Assembly (NCBI GenBank): GCA_019843655.1
Contig: JACDQD010000006.1
Coordinates: 26,554,246 to 26,618,245, forward strand
Reading direction: 5' to 3'
Origin: Lethocerus indicus
Taxonomy: Eukaryota; Arthropoda; Insecta; Hemiptera; Belostomatidae
Length of the DNA stretch: 64,000 nt
This document shows, piece after piece, positions 11,550-23,600 of the stretch. Position 1 is the stretch's first letter, and each line of letters begins with the position of its first letter. The notes below the pieces were generated by a model. The model was not told where the DNA came from. It saw nothing but the letters and a program-made list of their open reading frames with translations, and ran no database searches. Both the position numbers and the translations under genes were made by a program.

Positions 11550-11659
11550 GCTTTAAAATTTCTTTTCAAGATTTCAAGTCGAAGGAAGCTGCCGCTAGTT
11601 GTGGGTCACCGCCACTTCTTGGGTGGCAATTAAAACCTAAGTCTTGTCTCCGAAGTTGA
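11550..11659 (+). CDS. Possible terminal coding exon, unrecognised
   Basis: A strong acceptor-like sequence on the plus strand (cttgctctttctttcttcgcag) ends at about 11550. It is followed by an open frame of about 36 codons reading KISFQDFKSKEAAASCGSPP and then LLGWQLKPKS before TGA. The segment has higher GC than the 2.5 kb of very AT-rich DNA before it. No family was recognised and no upstream exon was found, so only the acceptor and the composition support it. Confidence 0.13.
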
Positions 11660-11691
11660 GTCCTCACTAACAAGTAACAAATTAATTAACC

Positions 11692-11757
11692 TCACTGAGC
11701 ATCTTTCAGCAGCGCATTCAGGGCAGTTTCCAGGTTCAAGTGTCTGGAGGCCATGCT
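11692..11757 (-). CDS. Possible tiny terminal exon, UBA-like helix
   Basis: On the minus strand a pyrimidine-rich acceptor (aatactctctctattag) is followed by AGC ATG and an open frame reading ASRHLNLETALNALLKDAQ before TGA. The wording N-L-E-x-A-L-N-x-L-L is what the last helix of ubiquitin-associated (UBA) domains usually looks like. GC content is clearly above the surrounding AT-rich DNA. No partner exon was identified, a second frame is also open through the segment, and the piece is very short. It could be a chance frame or a fossil. Confidence 0.17.
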   Translation of the reverse strand, partial: SMASRHLNLETALNALLKDAQ

Positions 11758-14221
11758 CTAATAGAGAGAGTATTCCTTCCCAATATGAAATTTTCGATTT
11801 CAGGAGATTACCAAATGGGAGGGCTCTGTATAATTAACTGTTGGCTCATGGGTCGGGATAATTTCAAACAGCGTTAAAAAAAAAAACATATCAAGATTGA
11901 ACAATTCATGGGCCTCAGTAGTTTAACTCAGGGTTTAAATTGAACCAAATCTTTGGATAGAACTGTAGCTAAATTGTATTGTCAAAAGAGATTATTACCT
12001 GAGCTCCTGTCTTTAGGAGGCCTAAAACTGTTTAATTCCATTTATTTTGTGAAACAGTAAACGCTTTAATTAGCATGTATAAATGCGTTTTAAGGGTTTT
12101 TCACAGAAATCCTACAGGGGCCATTTATAAATGCATGAAGAAGGATTAAGGACTACCCGATTAATTTTGGTTTTACTTTTTTTTGTTTTTTTTAACGATA
12201 TTAATTAATCGATTTCGCGTCGCGTTCTCCACCCTTTAAGCTTTATTCCTGTACTCCTCTTTATCTAATTAAATTCCGACTGTTTATTGTAACGGACCTA
12301 CAAAAGAGTAATAACAATAAGAACTGAAACGCAAACATACACGTATAAACTGGTGGTAGTCACGAGACACACATATTTAGTAAAATCTAATTACATTACA
12401 GGGAGAGCTAATAAACAGAACTCGGAAAGAAAAACGAGTGCCTGTGTTGGATATAGCGTTCCCTCTGGTGATTTACAATAAGCTACACGCAACAAAAAAA
12501 CAAGTAATAAAATAATAAAATAAAAAAGTCACTCTGTAGTTCAGAGTGACCCAGTTTATTTTGTCCTAGTTGGAAGTGGGAAATTATGTTAGCTTTTCGC
12601 ACCAACCGGTACAGAGTACACTATGTACATAACTAGAGATTAATACATTTTTTTTGTGTAATTGAGGAAATTACATTGGCAGGAATTATGTTCAATTCTG
12701 GATTTCATTCACGTGGACAGCATTTCAAAGTCAAATTTGACTTTTTCCAAAACAAATTCAACATTCGAAACGAAGTCAACTAAAAGTGCGCGCATTCGAT
12801 AATGAACAAGGGCGCGAATCCATCGAGCTCGGGAGGCGGAACAAAGGGCGGAGGAACTTGGTATTAGTGCGAAGAACTTGGAACTTGATACGTGAAGTAA
12901 TTCAAGGACGGTAGAGTGTGCAAACCGGCTTTAAACAATGCGGAAAGAGCTTTTTCCCGAAATAAAATCACGGACGAGAGGGAGAGAGAGAGAGAGACAA
13001 ACTCTCGGGTGAGGATCACAATCTGGTGAAGTGACTTAGATGAGTGGTATACCAACTTTGTAATGATTTTAAATGTTCTTATAACGAAATGATTAAGTTT
13101 AAGTTAAATCGTGCATTTATACTGACGGTAGGAAAAATTTGAATTTGACTTGGAAGTGATATAAGTGACGAAATGCCTCGGATAATTAATTTCGGTATAA
13201 TCTGTGTATAAGCTGTAGTTGTAGGCTTGTCTTAACACTGACAGGTCTGTACGTTTCTCGTGTATTTTGTGTCTGTCTGAGAGACCGGCTCAGGTGGTCG
13301 AATTGGGAACGACCGCCGGCATAAATTGCAGTTACCGCTGAACCGATATTCAATTTAGACGGATCTCATCGCCGCCCTTGTCGACCGAGCACGCAATAAC
13401 ACTGAGCCTCAGCCGCGTTTACAATTGTTAGTTTACCCCAAAACACAACAACTACTGTTTTCCCTGCCTATGCCCTGTTCAATAAAGCAATCATTTGTTC
13501 AACAATGTTATTTCGCAAGGAACAGACTGGAATAATATACATAAGAAATCTATCGAATAAAGGTTAACGATGTATTATATTATTATGAATATATTTATCG
13601 GCATATCATCACACTTATTGTCTATTATATCGTTCGCATTTTGGTCCTAAGATAGACCGGTTTAGGCCATATACAGTATAGTCGCTACAGTTTATATTGT
13701 AGCAGCATGTTCATGAAAAATTACACTTTAAGATCGTCGTTGCCAAGAAATAGAGTGGCGCGGAGAAACTGACGTTTTAATTGTGTTCAAACACAAGAGA
13801 TATGTTTACATTTACGGACGCGTTGAACGCCGAAAATGTAAAATTTTATCCCCTCGTACATCAGACCAGCCGGCTGTAAACTGTATCGAGCCCCGCTATG
13901 ATATTTCACATTTCCCCTTTTCTGGGACAAGAAACAATACTGAAACTAGGCTGACTGTAAATCGTCCCGCGGCCTCATAAAATCAATTTGCATTCGGGCC
14001 AGACGTTGCCAACCATTTGGACGGACTCGCGCTATCTGCGCTATTTTTGACCCCGTCAGCACTCTATATTTTCTACTCCAAGGTCCGAGGATGTTGTTTT
14101 GACCATTGATTTATGATTTTTCTCCCATAAGAAGCAAGATCTATATATATTTTTTTCCATTCTATTACTTACCCGAGGCGTACATAAAATCGTCGGGCAT
14201 GGTGTTCGGAATGGCCATATA
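11758..14221. other. Non-coding stretch
   Basis: No gene recognised. It includes a perfect 9-bp hairpin at 12529-12551 (gtcactctg, loop tagtt, cagagtgac) and a GA run at 12979-12996. A fragment tagaccggttt at 13653 recalls the fold-back element core but is too short to call. Confidence 0.55.
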
Positions 14222-14263
14222 CTAAATTCCGTAGATTTCGTGTGTTTCTGTCTGTTCTCTTTT

Positions 14264-14300
14264 GCTAGACCGGTTTCGGCTGCTCGCCATCTTCAGTAGC
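14264..14300 (-). ncRNA. Type I hammerhead ribozyme, intact, left arm (copy 4)
   Basis: The minus strand has the full unmutated 37-nt hammerhead; stems I, II and III and the catalytic core match the 312-348 copy. Confidence 0.72.
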
Positions 14301-14517
14301 GGTGTTAGTCACTTTTGGCACTTCGGATGTTTTTTGGGTATCCTCACTGCACTGTCACTGTCACCTGTACTGTAAGGCGCTAATACTAAAATGTAAGACA
14401 GACCCTCGTTGCGGGCTAGTATTAGGTGCGCCGTACCATTGAAACTAGTAGCAGTAACAGTACAGTGTCAGTGAGGATGCCCAAAAAACATTCAAAGTTT
14501 CAAAAGTGACTGACACC

Positions 14518-14554
14518 GCTACTGAAGATGGCGAGCAGCCGAAACCGGTCTGGC
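14518..14554 (+). ncRNA. Type I hammerhead ribozyme, near-intact (copy 4)
   Basis: Core, helix II and helix III are identical to the intact copies. The last strand of stem I is TGGC instead of TAGC, turning one A-U pair into a G-U wobble, so folding should still be possible. Confidence 0.7.
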
Positions 14555-14655
14555 GAAAGACCGAACCGGCGAGAGGAGACAGAAACACACGAAATCTACG
14601 GTATTCCAACCCCTCGCAGGCCACATAACAGGTATTCTCAACTGATTCCTAAATT

Positions 14656-15473
14656 ATTGAGGTGGGAAAGAGATATTAACATTGTTGTTAGTGTAGTCAT
14701 AGCGCTGTGAACTTATCTAACAGTAATCTTATAGTAATAATAACTGGATGTATTGGCTTTGATTAGAGATATTTTTTATGATTCCGCGAGTGTTAGGAAC
14801 ATCAACACTCGACAACCCTCGTTTTATTAGAAATTGAACACAACTGACGATGGCGGGAAGTGGATGACCGGTCAAGCCTTTTACAAACGGCGAGCGAGCT
14901 GTGAAAATAGTGCAGTGGGGCACTGATTTTATCATTGTGTTAGAAATAAATAAAGTCGGATTTGGAGTGTGACAGGGCAGGTTTAGAAAAGGCCGCTGGG
15001 ATTAGCGAGGGGCGAAAGAGAAATGTGCGGAGTGCGAGGGGCGACCGCAATTAATTGTTGAGCCGCGCACATTAATCATAAGATTTAACCTCTTCAAAAT
15101 TGATAAAAGAGATGAAAACAAGCCCTTCGCCAACTAACAGTCTCCGCATCATTCATTCTGAGCATTGTTTCCCGAGGGTCCAAGCATACATTCGTTTCGA
15201 GTACAGTATTTCAAAGCGGTATATAAACCTCGCGAAAATAAACACTCCATATTTATTTAAATTTGCAACAAGTATGTTTCTGTCTACGTCTAAAAATTTC
15301 CATTGTAGAATCGGCCAACAATATTCCTTTTCAAAAAATAGTTTCTTCTAATGAAAGATACGTTAATATTGCAATATAAAATGAATTGTCCTATTGAACA
15401 AATTTTATGATCGTTCGCAAGAGCCATACCGAATATAAGTGATTTTTTCCTTTCTTCATTTCCTTAGTTTTTT
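14656..15473. other. Non-coding stretch
   Basis: No recognisable gene; short open frames at 14729-14935 and 15100-15351 have no family resemblance. Confidence 0.55.
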
Positions 15474-15613
15474 GCCAGACTGGTTTCGGCTGCTCGCCAT
15501 CTTCAGCAACCGTCTCTCTCAGCCGAAACCGGTCTAGCCAAACCTAACCAAACCAACGAGAGAAGACAGAAGATGGAGAAAACTTTGGAGGTTATTCCAT
15601 ACCCAGACAGGTA
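15474..15613 (+). mobile_element. Penelope-like fold-back element, miniature copy 5
   Basis: The antisense hammerhead arm (15474-15510) is followed after about ten bases by the right arm from agccgaaaccggtctagcc (15521-15539), then the family 3' end (gttattccatacccagacag to about 15605). The interior is deleted, leaving a near-minimal hairpin. The left hammerhead has helix III ACC/AGT and stem I GTTG/TGGC, so it is weak. Confidence 0.7.
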
Positions 15614-16403
15614 TTTCTTCCTTTTATTCTCCTTGTTCTTTCCTTTTTGCTCAGGCTTTTTTTGGTCGAAAAAAATACGCTTCGTAACATACGCTTTATG
15701 TAGGAATTATCGGTTATGTAATGAATATGCAATAATTCAGTAACAAGTTCGACACTGGAAGGAAGGGGAATGATAAGGGGAAGAAAGATGGAGTGGGAAA
15801 CTGTGAAGTTAATGGTGCGGGGGCCGGTTCTAATAGTTGGTGGCGGAGGGCGGCGGTCCACACTTCGCCGTATTCGCATTAATCATAAAGGTTTAACTTG
15901 AAGCCGGGGTCGATAAAATCCCGATAACGCGAGGTTTCTTCACGGCATTAATATCAATTTTCGCGCACCGTCTTAGCGCCCCCGCAGTTGCTATTTATTT
16001 TTGAATAGGACAGTTTCGGAGTTTCGCCTAAGCAATATACCGGGGGCGATTTATCATACGTGGCGGGTCATTTAGAATAAATCGATATTGTTTATCCGGA
16101 AAATACTTTGTGCGGAATAAATATTTGTGCGCGTAATTCGAGGTGCTCGTTAGACGACGTTTAACCGTCTATTCTTCATTTTACTGGCTGAGGTCTTTGG
16201 TCATTACCACCCCCAGCCTATGGAGATTCAAGTCCCGACTTCGAGGCAGAGGCTTACCGAATTGATCCAATACGGGCATTATTTTAAACAAGTATTTAAA
16301 ATAGACATATAAAAACTGTTATTTTCTTTCTTTTGTTCATATAATTGTTCGAAAATACCTTGAACGGCATTTCATATAAACCATAACAAATATAATTTCG
16401 ACG
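15614..16403. other. Non-coding stretch
   Basis: No gene recognised. An open frame at 15592-15879 on the minus strand is unlike known proteins. Confidence 0.55.
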
Positions 16404-16470
16404 TCTTCACAGTACAAGTGAAGTAAGCGACACTGCAAAAATGCCTTCCATGTGCCAAAGGGACCAAACC

Positions 16471-16666
16471 CGAAGACGCTAGCGCCCCCCTGAGTGTGGC
16501 GCGGGGATGCACTCAACTAAAGTTCGTCGGATGAACTAGAACCGCGACGCTAGCGCCCCACTGAGGGGGCGCGGGGAAGCACTCAACTAAAGTTCGTTGG
16601 GTGCACGTGCACAGCACGCTAGCGCCTCCCCGAGGGTGGCGTGGGTAACACCTGACTAAATGTCGA
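16471..16666. repeat. 70-bp minisatellite, about 3 units, inside copy 6
   Basis: Units starting with the motif acgctagcgcc at 16476, 16546 and 16616 (period 70), each containing actcaactaaagttcgt. They are related to the arrays at 37622-37988, 41233-41330 and 63128-64000. Confidence 0.85.
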
Positions 16667-16697
16667 CATATTAACGATTGGAAAAGTGACTGACACC

Positions 16698-16734
16698 GCT
16701 AGTGAAGATGGCGAGCAGCCGAAATCGGTCTAGA
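16698..16734 (+). ncRNA. Hammerhead-like arm, inactivated (copy 6)
   Basis: The layout is preserved, but C3 of the core is G (GTGAAGA), helix III has AATC-type changes (ATC/GGT), and stem I ends TAGA. No activity is expected. Confidence 0.55.
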
Positions 16735-17005
16735 AAAAGACCAAACCAGTGAGAGGAGATAGAAACACGGAAACTCGGTTGAATTCATTAACAATTCTGT
16801 TCTACTGAGCTTAACAAACTCTGAAGTTATTAAACGAGAATATCTCAGTTCTACTTGAGACAAAATATTTGTCTCGTTCTGCGGTACAACCCCTAGAAGA
16901 GTCCCCTGGTTCAATTTTAACCGGCGAAACCGGTCTAGCAAAACCAGCGAGAGGAGACAGAAACACACGAAATCTATGGTATTCCAAACTCTCCCAAACC
17001 CAATA

Positions 17006-18934
17006 CATGTATTCCGAAAATAAATATTTTCCAGCTCAACGTATTCCGTTTGCATACAATATACTGCTGTGTGTTGTGTTCAAAAAATGAAGATGGGACA
17101 CCGACTGGAGGGCTCAAAATTTGAATAACGCTTGCCAAAATAGATTCCATAAACAGTTACTTTATCTCGGACTGAAAGGATTTGAGTCGGAAATGGCGAG
17201 GGAAAGGAGAATAGGAATTTCGAATGGTGGAAAACAGAGAGCAAGTCGCAAATTAATATTGTGCGTTGAGTGGTACTTTTCACATTAATCACAAGAAGAA
17301 GGCTCCCCATTCGGACTGAATTGTGGAAACGCGCCGAGATAGGCCTCCGCCGTGCCCACACATCTATCCTCTCTGTGCACCAGATTTCACCGAAAATAAA
17401 ACCAACCGAGCCCGCCCTTGTAGTAATATATTAAATCAGCACGACCCCCTTTTAGTCATTTTCAGTTATGAATTATTTCCTACGTATGAATGCGAAATAA
17501 ACTGAGCCCAAAAGGGGGGGGGTGGAGGAGAAAAAATACCCGCCCGCCGGGGATGAATGGGCGTAGATTGGTAAAAACAATACCACCAGTCAAGGAATAC
17601 CATTAGGAAGATGAATCAATCAGTTTTACGATCGTCAGGTCATTTGAGAGGTCGTTTGGTCATCAGTAGTCAATAAATAGAACATAAGTTTTAAAATCAT
17701 TAAACTAAATTTAAAATTCGAATTATAAATTTGTTATAATTATTTTGTTAATAAAGGATATTCCTTATTATGTAATTATAATAGAATTTCATCAGATCTA
17801 CAGCGAAAGCGAGTCGTTTATAACTTTGTCCCTGCGGTAAAACGATATTTAATTTGACCAATATTAATTTGAGTTGCAGCGATTCCTCCTAACTGCTTCT
17901 GTCTTAATGTCAGCGTCGGCCGTAATGCCGCTACGGCTTTTCCTCATTAGCGGAACGTCACGTAGTATTTTTTCTTCCCCTTATTATTTCGGTTTATGAT
18001 TATTACTGGGGAAGATGAAAATACGAAAGACGGTTTCGAAATTGCTCTAAATTTGAGAGTTCGAATTTAGCTTGCTAGAGTTCGAGGAACTCTAAAATTT
18101 CCGGCTCTTGTCTACAACGAACCGGCCGTATAATCAATCAGTATATTAATTTTAATTAATTTCAATTTAAATACTTAAAAAATACGCATAGCTATGATAA
18201 ATGAATAATCTCCTTTTAGTGACCAATTCATTTTTCAAAACACCGTAAATGTTTGTTTTTTTAAAAATCTTTTCTACGTGGTTGGATTCTCACTGAAGAA
18301 TGTTATTTATGTCTTTCGGTTTTTTCGGGGAAATTTCTGAAATTTCAAAAGTTTACGATTTTTGAACTCTCCCGTATTGTGCAAGTGTATTGCATGGACA
18401 CGAAAATGAAATTTCTAAAATTGCAATCGTATTACAGTATTTATCCATCGGAGATGAATTTTGGTCGTTCAATGGGGGTCGGCTTCAAGTTTTTCTCGAT
18501 TCCGGAAATACGGATGTCCCGATTAGGCGGAAAGTTTTATTAAACTTGGAACACGTGCCTCTTCGGGGCGGAACTTTGACGTTTAATGTCACTTATTAGC
18601 GGCACATCTATTAAACTTCGCAGTAAGTGGCCCGCGTTAAGTGGCGGGCAGATTTCACACCGCGAATACCAACTTCGACAACGCTTGTGTTTCCGAAGAC
18701 GAACGATATTCAGGAATGGCAGTCCAACTTTATAAATGATTCGCGCATTCATCACCCCGAATAGTAGTACTCGGCACTACTCTTGTAGTTTGTTCCTGTA
18801 GCGCTTGAAACGTCAATAAATACAGAATTTACGTAAAAATTCTTTGTAATAAAACTTAAATTGGTTTCGGATGTTGACCGACTACCAGTCTAAGCAGCGT
18901 GTCTCCTCATTTATGTCCTAGTCTGGAATGTTGA
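17006..18934. other. Non-coding stretch
   Basis: No gene recognised. A G run (gggggggggtgg) lies near 17513. Open frames at 17080-17361 (minus) and 18390-18599 (plus) have no family resemblance. Confidence 0.55.
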
Positions 18935-19411
18935 GACCTCTTTTGAAAAGGACATCAAAACTGACAATAGTCAACAAACTGACAATATATAAAGCTATAT
19001 ATAAAACTTGCTTCCGCCAAGAAATCCAACATCGCCCGCATCCAAATATTCCAGTCAAAAGTCCTTCGTACCATCCTTAATGCTACCCCCGGATATGTTT
19101 CTAACCGAACAATCCACAATTACCTCAACATACCGACAGTCGACGAAGTGGCAAAATCACGCTTCCTTAAATTCCATTCCCGCCTCTCTCCACATCCAAA
19201 TCCACTCGTTCAGTCCCTCTCCTCTCTTACCCATCCATTATCCCCCCCGCGTCGGCTTAAACGCCACCGGCCTAGAGACTTTCTGTAGGCTGGATACAGG
19301 TCAAAAGTAAAAGGATGGCGTCTTTATCGAGTGAAACAAGTGAAATGAAACAAACCGTAATTGTACCTATAACTGGTATATAGTTGATTGTACAATAAAT
19401 AAAGTTAAAAA
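18935..19411 (+). mobile_element. Jockey-clade LINE 3' fragment J2
   Basis: Begins near aaaggacatcaaaactgaca and continues through the RT carboxy-terminal region (ccagtcaaaagtccttcgta, ccatccaaatccactcgttc) to the 3' end gattgtacaataaataaag followed by A-rich sequence. Frames are interrupted; the segment coding LKPTWTYG in other copies is shortened. Its 3' end points toward CUB exon C, 225 bp away. Confidence 0.85.
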
Positions 19412-19635
19412 AGAATGTTCTTGTCCTTCCATACGTTATAATACAATGGGGAGAGGGAGATGACAAATCTCCCCATTATTCTCGATAACTATTCCTAATT
19501 TAATCGTAACAAGCGTTTCATATTCAGTGCAGGATAGGGTATACTGAGACTGTGTTATGGGTCCGCGATAGGGCGAGAGGCCCCCGAGGCAATTTATTCC
19601 TCCCGTGAATAATAAATTGGGTCCGTCGGCATCAC

Positions 19636-19841
19636 CTGTCTCCGTCAGTATTTTCTGGAACTGGAAGCTGGCCTTGAATCCCTGGCCGGGCCACTGGGAG
19701 GTGGAGACCAGCTCGACGTAGAGGTGGGTGCCCGTCGTCAGCACCTCGATGTGGGACATCTCGTTGCAGAGCTCGGCTATGACCGGGAACGAGGGACTCC
19801 AACCGTCGTACACCCTCAGGACGTCGCTGCGCTCCAAGCAG
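19636..19841 (-). CDS. CUB-domain gene, exon C (second half of CUB domain)
   Basis: Internal exon of 206 nt. The minus strand shows acceptor ctgttttgtgtgttgacag ending at 19842 and donor gtgatg starting at 19635 (GAGACAG|GTGATG). The single leading C completes the Ser codon from exon B. The product has CLERSDVLRVYDGW, then IAELCNE, then EVLTTGTHLYVELVS and WPGQGFKASFQF. It supplies the third and fourth CUB cysteines, the VYDG motif, and the closing GF-x-A-x-F strand. With exons A and B it completes one CUB domain. The exon ends with one base of a split codon, so coding continues in an exon not found in the remaining 19.6 kb. The intron upstream is about 25.7 kb. The exon lies between two inverted LINE fragments. 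SOL-1-like identity is likely but unproven; another multi-CUB protein is the alternative. Confidence 0.92.
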
Positions 19842-19985
19842 CTGTCAACACACAAAACAGATATCATCGCCTCACTGTACATAACGCCCAACCGACTCAA
19901 ATCCGGTCATTCGATACGATATTAAGTTAATTCGGCGTATACGAAGTGAAATAACTGATTTAAAACTAATTCATATTCATAAACC

Positions 19986-20630
19986 GTTTTTTTAACTTTT
20001 TTTATTTTGCACAATCAACTTTTACAGTTGTAGGTGCAATCGATACATGTGTATTTTTCGCGTGTTGGTCTCGATAAAGAAACCACCCAATGATGGCGCA
20101 TTTGACACGATTTAACTACTGCCCGAGGGGATCTCTGGGCCGGTGGCGTTTAAGCCGTCGTGGTGGGGATAGTGGATGGGTGAGAGAGGAAACGAACTGA
20201 ACGAATGGATTAGGATGAGGAGAAAGGCGGGAGTGGAACTTCAAGAACCGGGATTTTGCGACTTCGTCGGCTGTCGGTATGTTGAAGTCATGGTGGATTG
20301 TGTAGTTAGAAACATACCGGGGGGAGCATTAAGGATGGTGCGAAGGACTTTTGACTGAAATTTCTGGATGCGAGCGATGTTGGATGTCTTGGTGGAGCCC
20401 CATAGCTCCAAACCATATGTCCATGTCGGTTTGAGTATCGCTTTGTATATTGTCAGTTTGTTACTTAAGGTTAATATCGATGTCCGTTTTAGTAATGGCC
20501 TTAAGAGTCCAAATTTTCTGTTTAAGTCGAATCTTTTGAGTCGGGTGTGGGGATTCCACGTGAGTCGTTTGTCGAGGTGGAGCCCAAGATAGGGAATCTG
20601 CTGTTGGGTGGGAATTGGTATGTCAATTCC
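19986..20630 (-). mobile_element. Jockey-clade LINE 3' fragment J3
   Basis: The longest well-preserved fragment, minus orientation. The T-rich end at 19986-20008 is the complement of the tail. The coding end includes, in broken frames, text for YLGLHLDKRLTW, HTRLKRFDLNRKF and RTILNAPPG, typical of the region after the reverse transcriptase of Jockey-clade LINEs. It is tail to tail with J2 around CUB exon C. Confidence 0.88.
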
Positions 20631-23600
20631 TAAACGAAGAATAAAGAAATATCATTTCGTAATAATAAATAAATTTTCTTCAATAAATTTTGGATCAACA
20701 GGAAAACATTCATGATCGTAAATTCACAATACCGGATAGGTTTCCTCTCATGTATTTGGAAATCGGAGCGTAATAGTTGTGGCCAGTTGTGTACAATTGA
20801 CAGTGACAGTGCAGTGAGGATGCCCAAAAAGTTGGGTTCAATTTATAATAAAACGAGGGTTGTCGAGTGAAGGAAATATTAGTTTATAAACAGAGATCAT
20901 TTATGTCCCCTCTCCTTTCATTGTTTTAATAAAATATTCTTAACAATAATTTCAGGGCAGTCATACACAGACGGGTCATTTTAAACTAAAACAGAGAACT
21001 GATTACCCGTTCTCACGATTACTGATTACGCGATATTTGACTCCTGGTTAAGAGTATCATAGTATTGGAAATAAATGAAATATAATATTCCTTCAGCTCA
21101 ATTCTGTCGTTGTCATACTACATTGTTTGCACGTTATTTAGATTAATTAATTTTAATTTGCTATAATATCGCTCCAACAAGATACACTCAGGATTCTACA
21201 AACCGAATGGCTGTAATATAATATATCTAATCGCTCGGAAATTTCCTAGCATATTTTTATGAGTTATGTCTAGAAAAGCCGATACCAGTCGTGAAAACTA
21301 AACACTATATTTGAAGCAGAGCTATAACACAAAAAGAGAGCTCTCAAACTGCACGAGCGTAAACGATTATTTGTGCCGGTATTTTCGCCATTCATCAAAC
21401 TCCAATCAGTCGGCTGGGCGAATCACGGGCTTTAATTCCGGGATTCGAATTCCAGGATAAACTATTCGAACGGTTGAAATCTAATTCACGATTCTGGCCA
21501 GCGGCCCAGTTGCGGTCCCGTCGAACGCAGCAGAGCGGTATAGGCTCAGTTATGGGTCCGGGTAGACGCGCTTCAATCAATTAGTCGCACTGTAGCCGGT
21601 CGCACGCAGTCGGGGCAGAAGTCATCCAAGCATATTGTCAGTTAGTCGTTATCAGGCTTACGGTCGGTTCAACAGCCTAATATAGTCCCCTTGTTCAGAC
21701 CAAGGGGTTCGCATCGCATCCTCTCTTCCCAACGAAGGTATCGGGGAAATTCTCTCAGATATGCTTGAAAATATATCTTTGCGACAGTATAAACTACACA
21801 AATTAAGAGATTGAAACTTTAACGTCCCCCAAAACAATTCCGTGAGAAATTGTATGGGGCCGAAGGAACACCGAATAGAACTGTGGTCGTTGTGCACGCC
21901 CTGAGAAATGTATTTCCATTTGGACCGTCATTATTGGTCGGCGATTCCCGACTGCGGACTAATTTATTTTTGCGGTATCACGGAGGCCCAGAATATGGGC
22001 GTACAAATTGGCCTAATTTATATAACGGCATTAACCGAGATTCGCGTTCGAAATTGTGTACCCGACAATTCGGACCGACGCGGAGACAGAGAGAGAGAGA
22101 GAGTCCGAAATAAAGCACCCGATAAAATATTCGGGCCTCGGAATTAATTGATTCGTAGCAAATTAATTTTTCGCCATAAAATCCGAGTATTATTGAAGTG
22201 GCGCCAGTTCTTTATAGTAATAGTGAAGATGGAACGGCGCGACGTGTTTCCTCAAGTACCTCAAGGTGATCGAAAATATCGGATGGCACATTGTTGGAGA
22301 ATTTTATATTGAATATAATTAAAAATTAAGGTATACGACGGAAATGGGGGGAATATAATGATCATTGTTTTATAATGGTGAAAACGGCAAAAAGGAGGCT
22401 GAAGATAATTTATTTACACATCTCCCTAATTGATTTGACCTTTCTTTTTGGATCCGTAACGCGCAATTTATTTCTTATAAAAATGACCAATTATAATACA
22501 AACCTCAAAAGGAAAGGTGGGCTGTGCAATTAAAAACCCCAAAGAAGATATTTCATTTGTCATTTCCAAATTAATAACCTCCAATTTGTCAACTGCAGTT
22601 AATTAAAACTGATTGTAATACAGAGAATGTCGTTATTCATTTCGGCAAACTTTTTCCAGTAGAAGGAATTTCGTTTTTAATTATTACATCTTGTATATTA
22701 GGGCTATATTCAATAAAAGTAAAGGATAAAAAACCGTTTGGAAACAAAAACAGGTATAAAATATTTTCTTTAATGAGCCCATTGCTAATGTGATATTCAG
22801 AATCTACTCTTGTGTATTTTTTTGTATTTAACATTAATATTTTTTACGAGATTCCGTATTTCCTTCAACCGAAGCAAGTCGTAGTTACCGGCTAGAGGTT
22901 ATGAAATCCATCAGTGCAAATACATTGCTACTTGCGTTATGCTAATACGTTTCTCTCTATCAATAAGCAAAGACGCCATAGGCTGTATTTAATTATATAC
23001 ATATATAAGAAGTACGATACTTTAAAAATTATTTCAATTTGTACGTGCCTGAAATATGAATCCGACAGCTAATCGCGTGACCACGTTTTTAAAATCTCTG
23101 CCTTATCTGTCTATATTATATTGAAAAAAAGAGTGTCTGCTCTCGAAATATCCTTGGGTTATTATTATCCAAATATTCCTGAACCTTGCCGGTAGGTTAT
23201 TTTTCATGGGACCGCGGAGGGTTGGGCTAATTTCGAAGAATGACATGCAAGAACAAAGCCAGGAGTGAGGCAGGAGGGGGGCACATCATTAAATCCTGAA
23301 CACGTCCTCGCCCCGGGGCCGACCGGGTACAACGCGGGTACGATCCGCTTTTGAAAAAAAAAGTAACAAAAAAACGCCGCCTTATCCATAATATATTCTC
23401 AGATATAAAAAAACAATCAACCCAGTTTCAGCCCATCGTTGACTCAACACTCGATCGAAATTTGAATACGTTTCAGAGGGAACAGCGAGTGTTTTGAACA
23501 CTCATATTCTGTACCATACATTCTCAGATATAATTATGGAAACGTTGATTATATAAAATATTTAAAAAGATAATTATTTCTCGATAACTCTTCGGTAGTA

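Larger units (their letters stand above)
14229..14648 (+). mobile_element. Penelope-like fold-back element, copy 4
   Basis: Both arms are present. The left end begins ccgtagatttcgtg; the right arm ends ggccacataacaggtattc with a diverged terminus. The flanks share only ctaaatt (14222-14228 and 14649-14655), so the duplication is short or decayed. The interior carries ggcgctaatactaaaatg and its complement-like partner tagtattaggtgcgcc. Confidence 0.8.
16404..17005 (+). mobile_element. Penelope-like element remnant, copy 6, with 70-bp repeats
   Basis: A composite: interior text (cagtacaagtgaagtaagcg, aaaaatgcc, atgtgcc) at 16410-16460, then three 70-bp minisatellite units, then a right arm at 16681-16772 with a mutated hammerhead, and a second partial right arm at 16920-17000 (gaaaccggtctagcaaaacc, then agaaacacacgaaatctatg). 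It is probably two nested or rearranged copies. Confidence 0.7.

Noticed and set aside
13650..13665. tagaccggttt resembling the Penelope-like core
   Set aside because: Only about 11 bases match and no other family text is adjacent.
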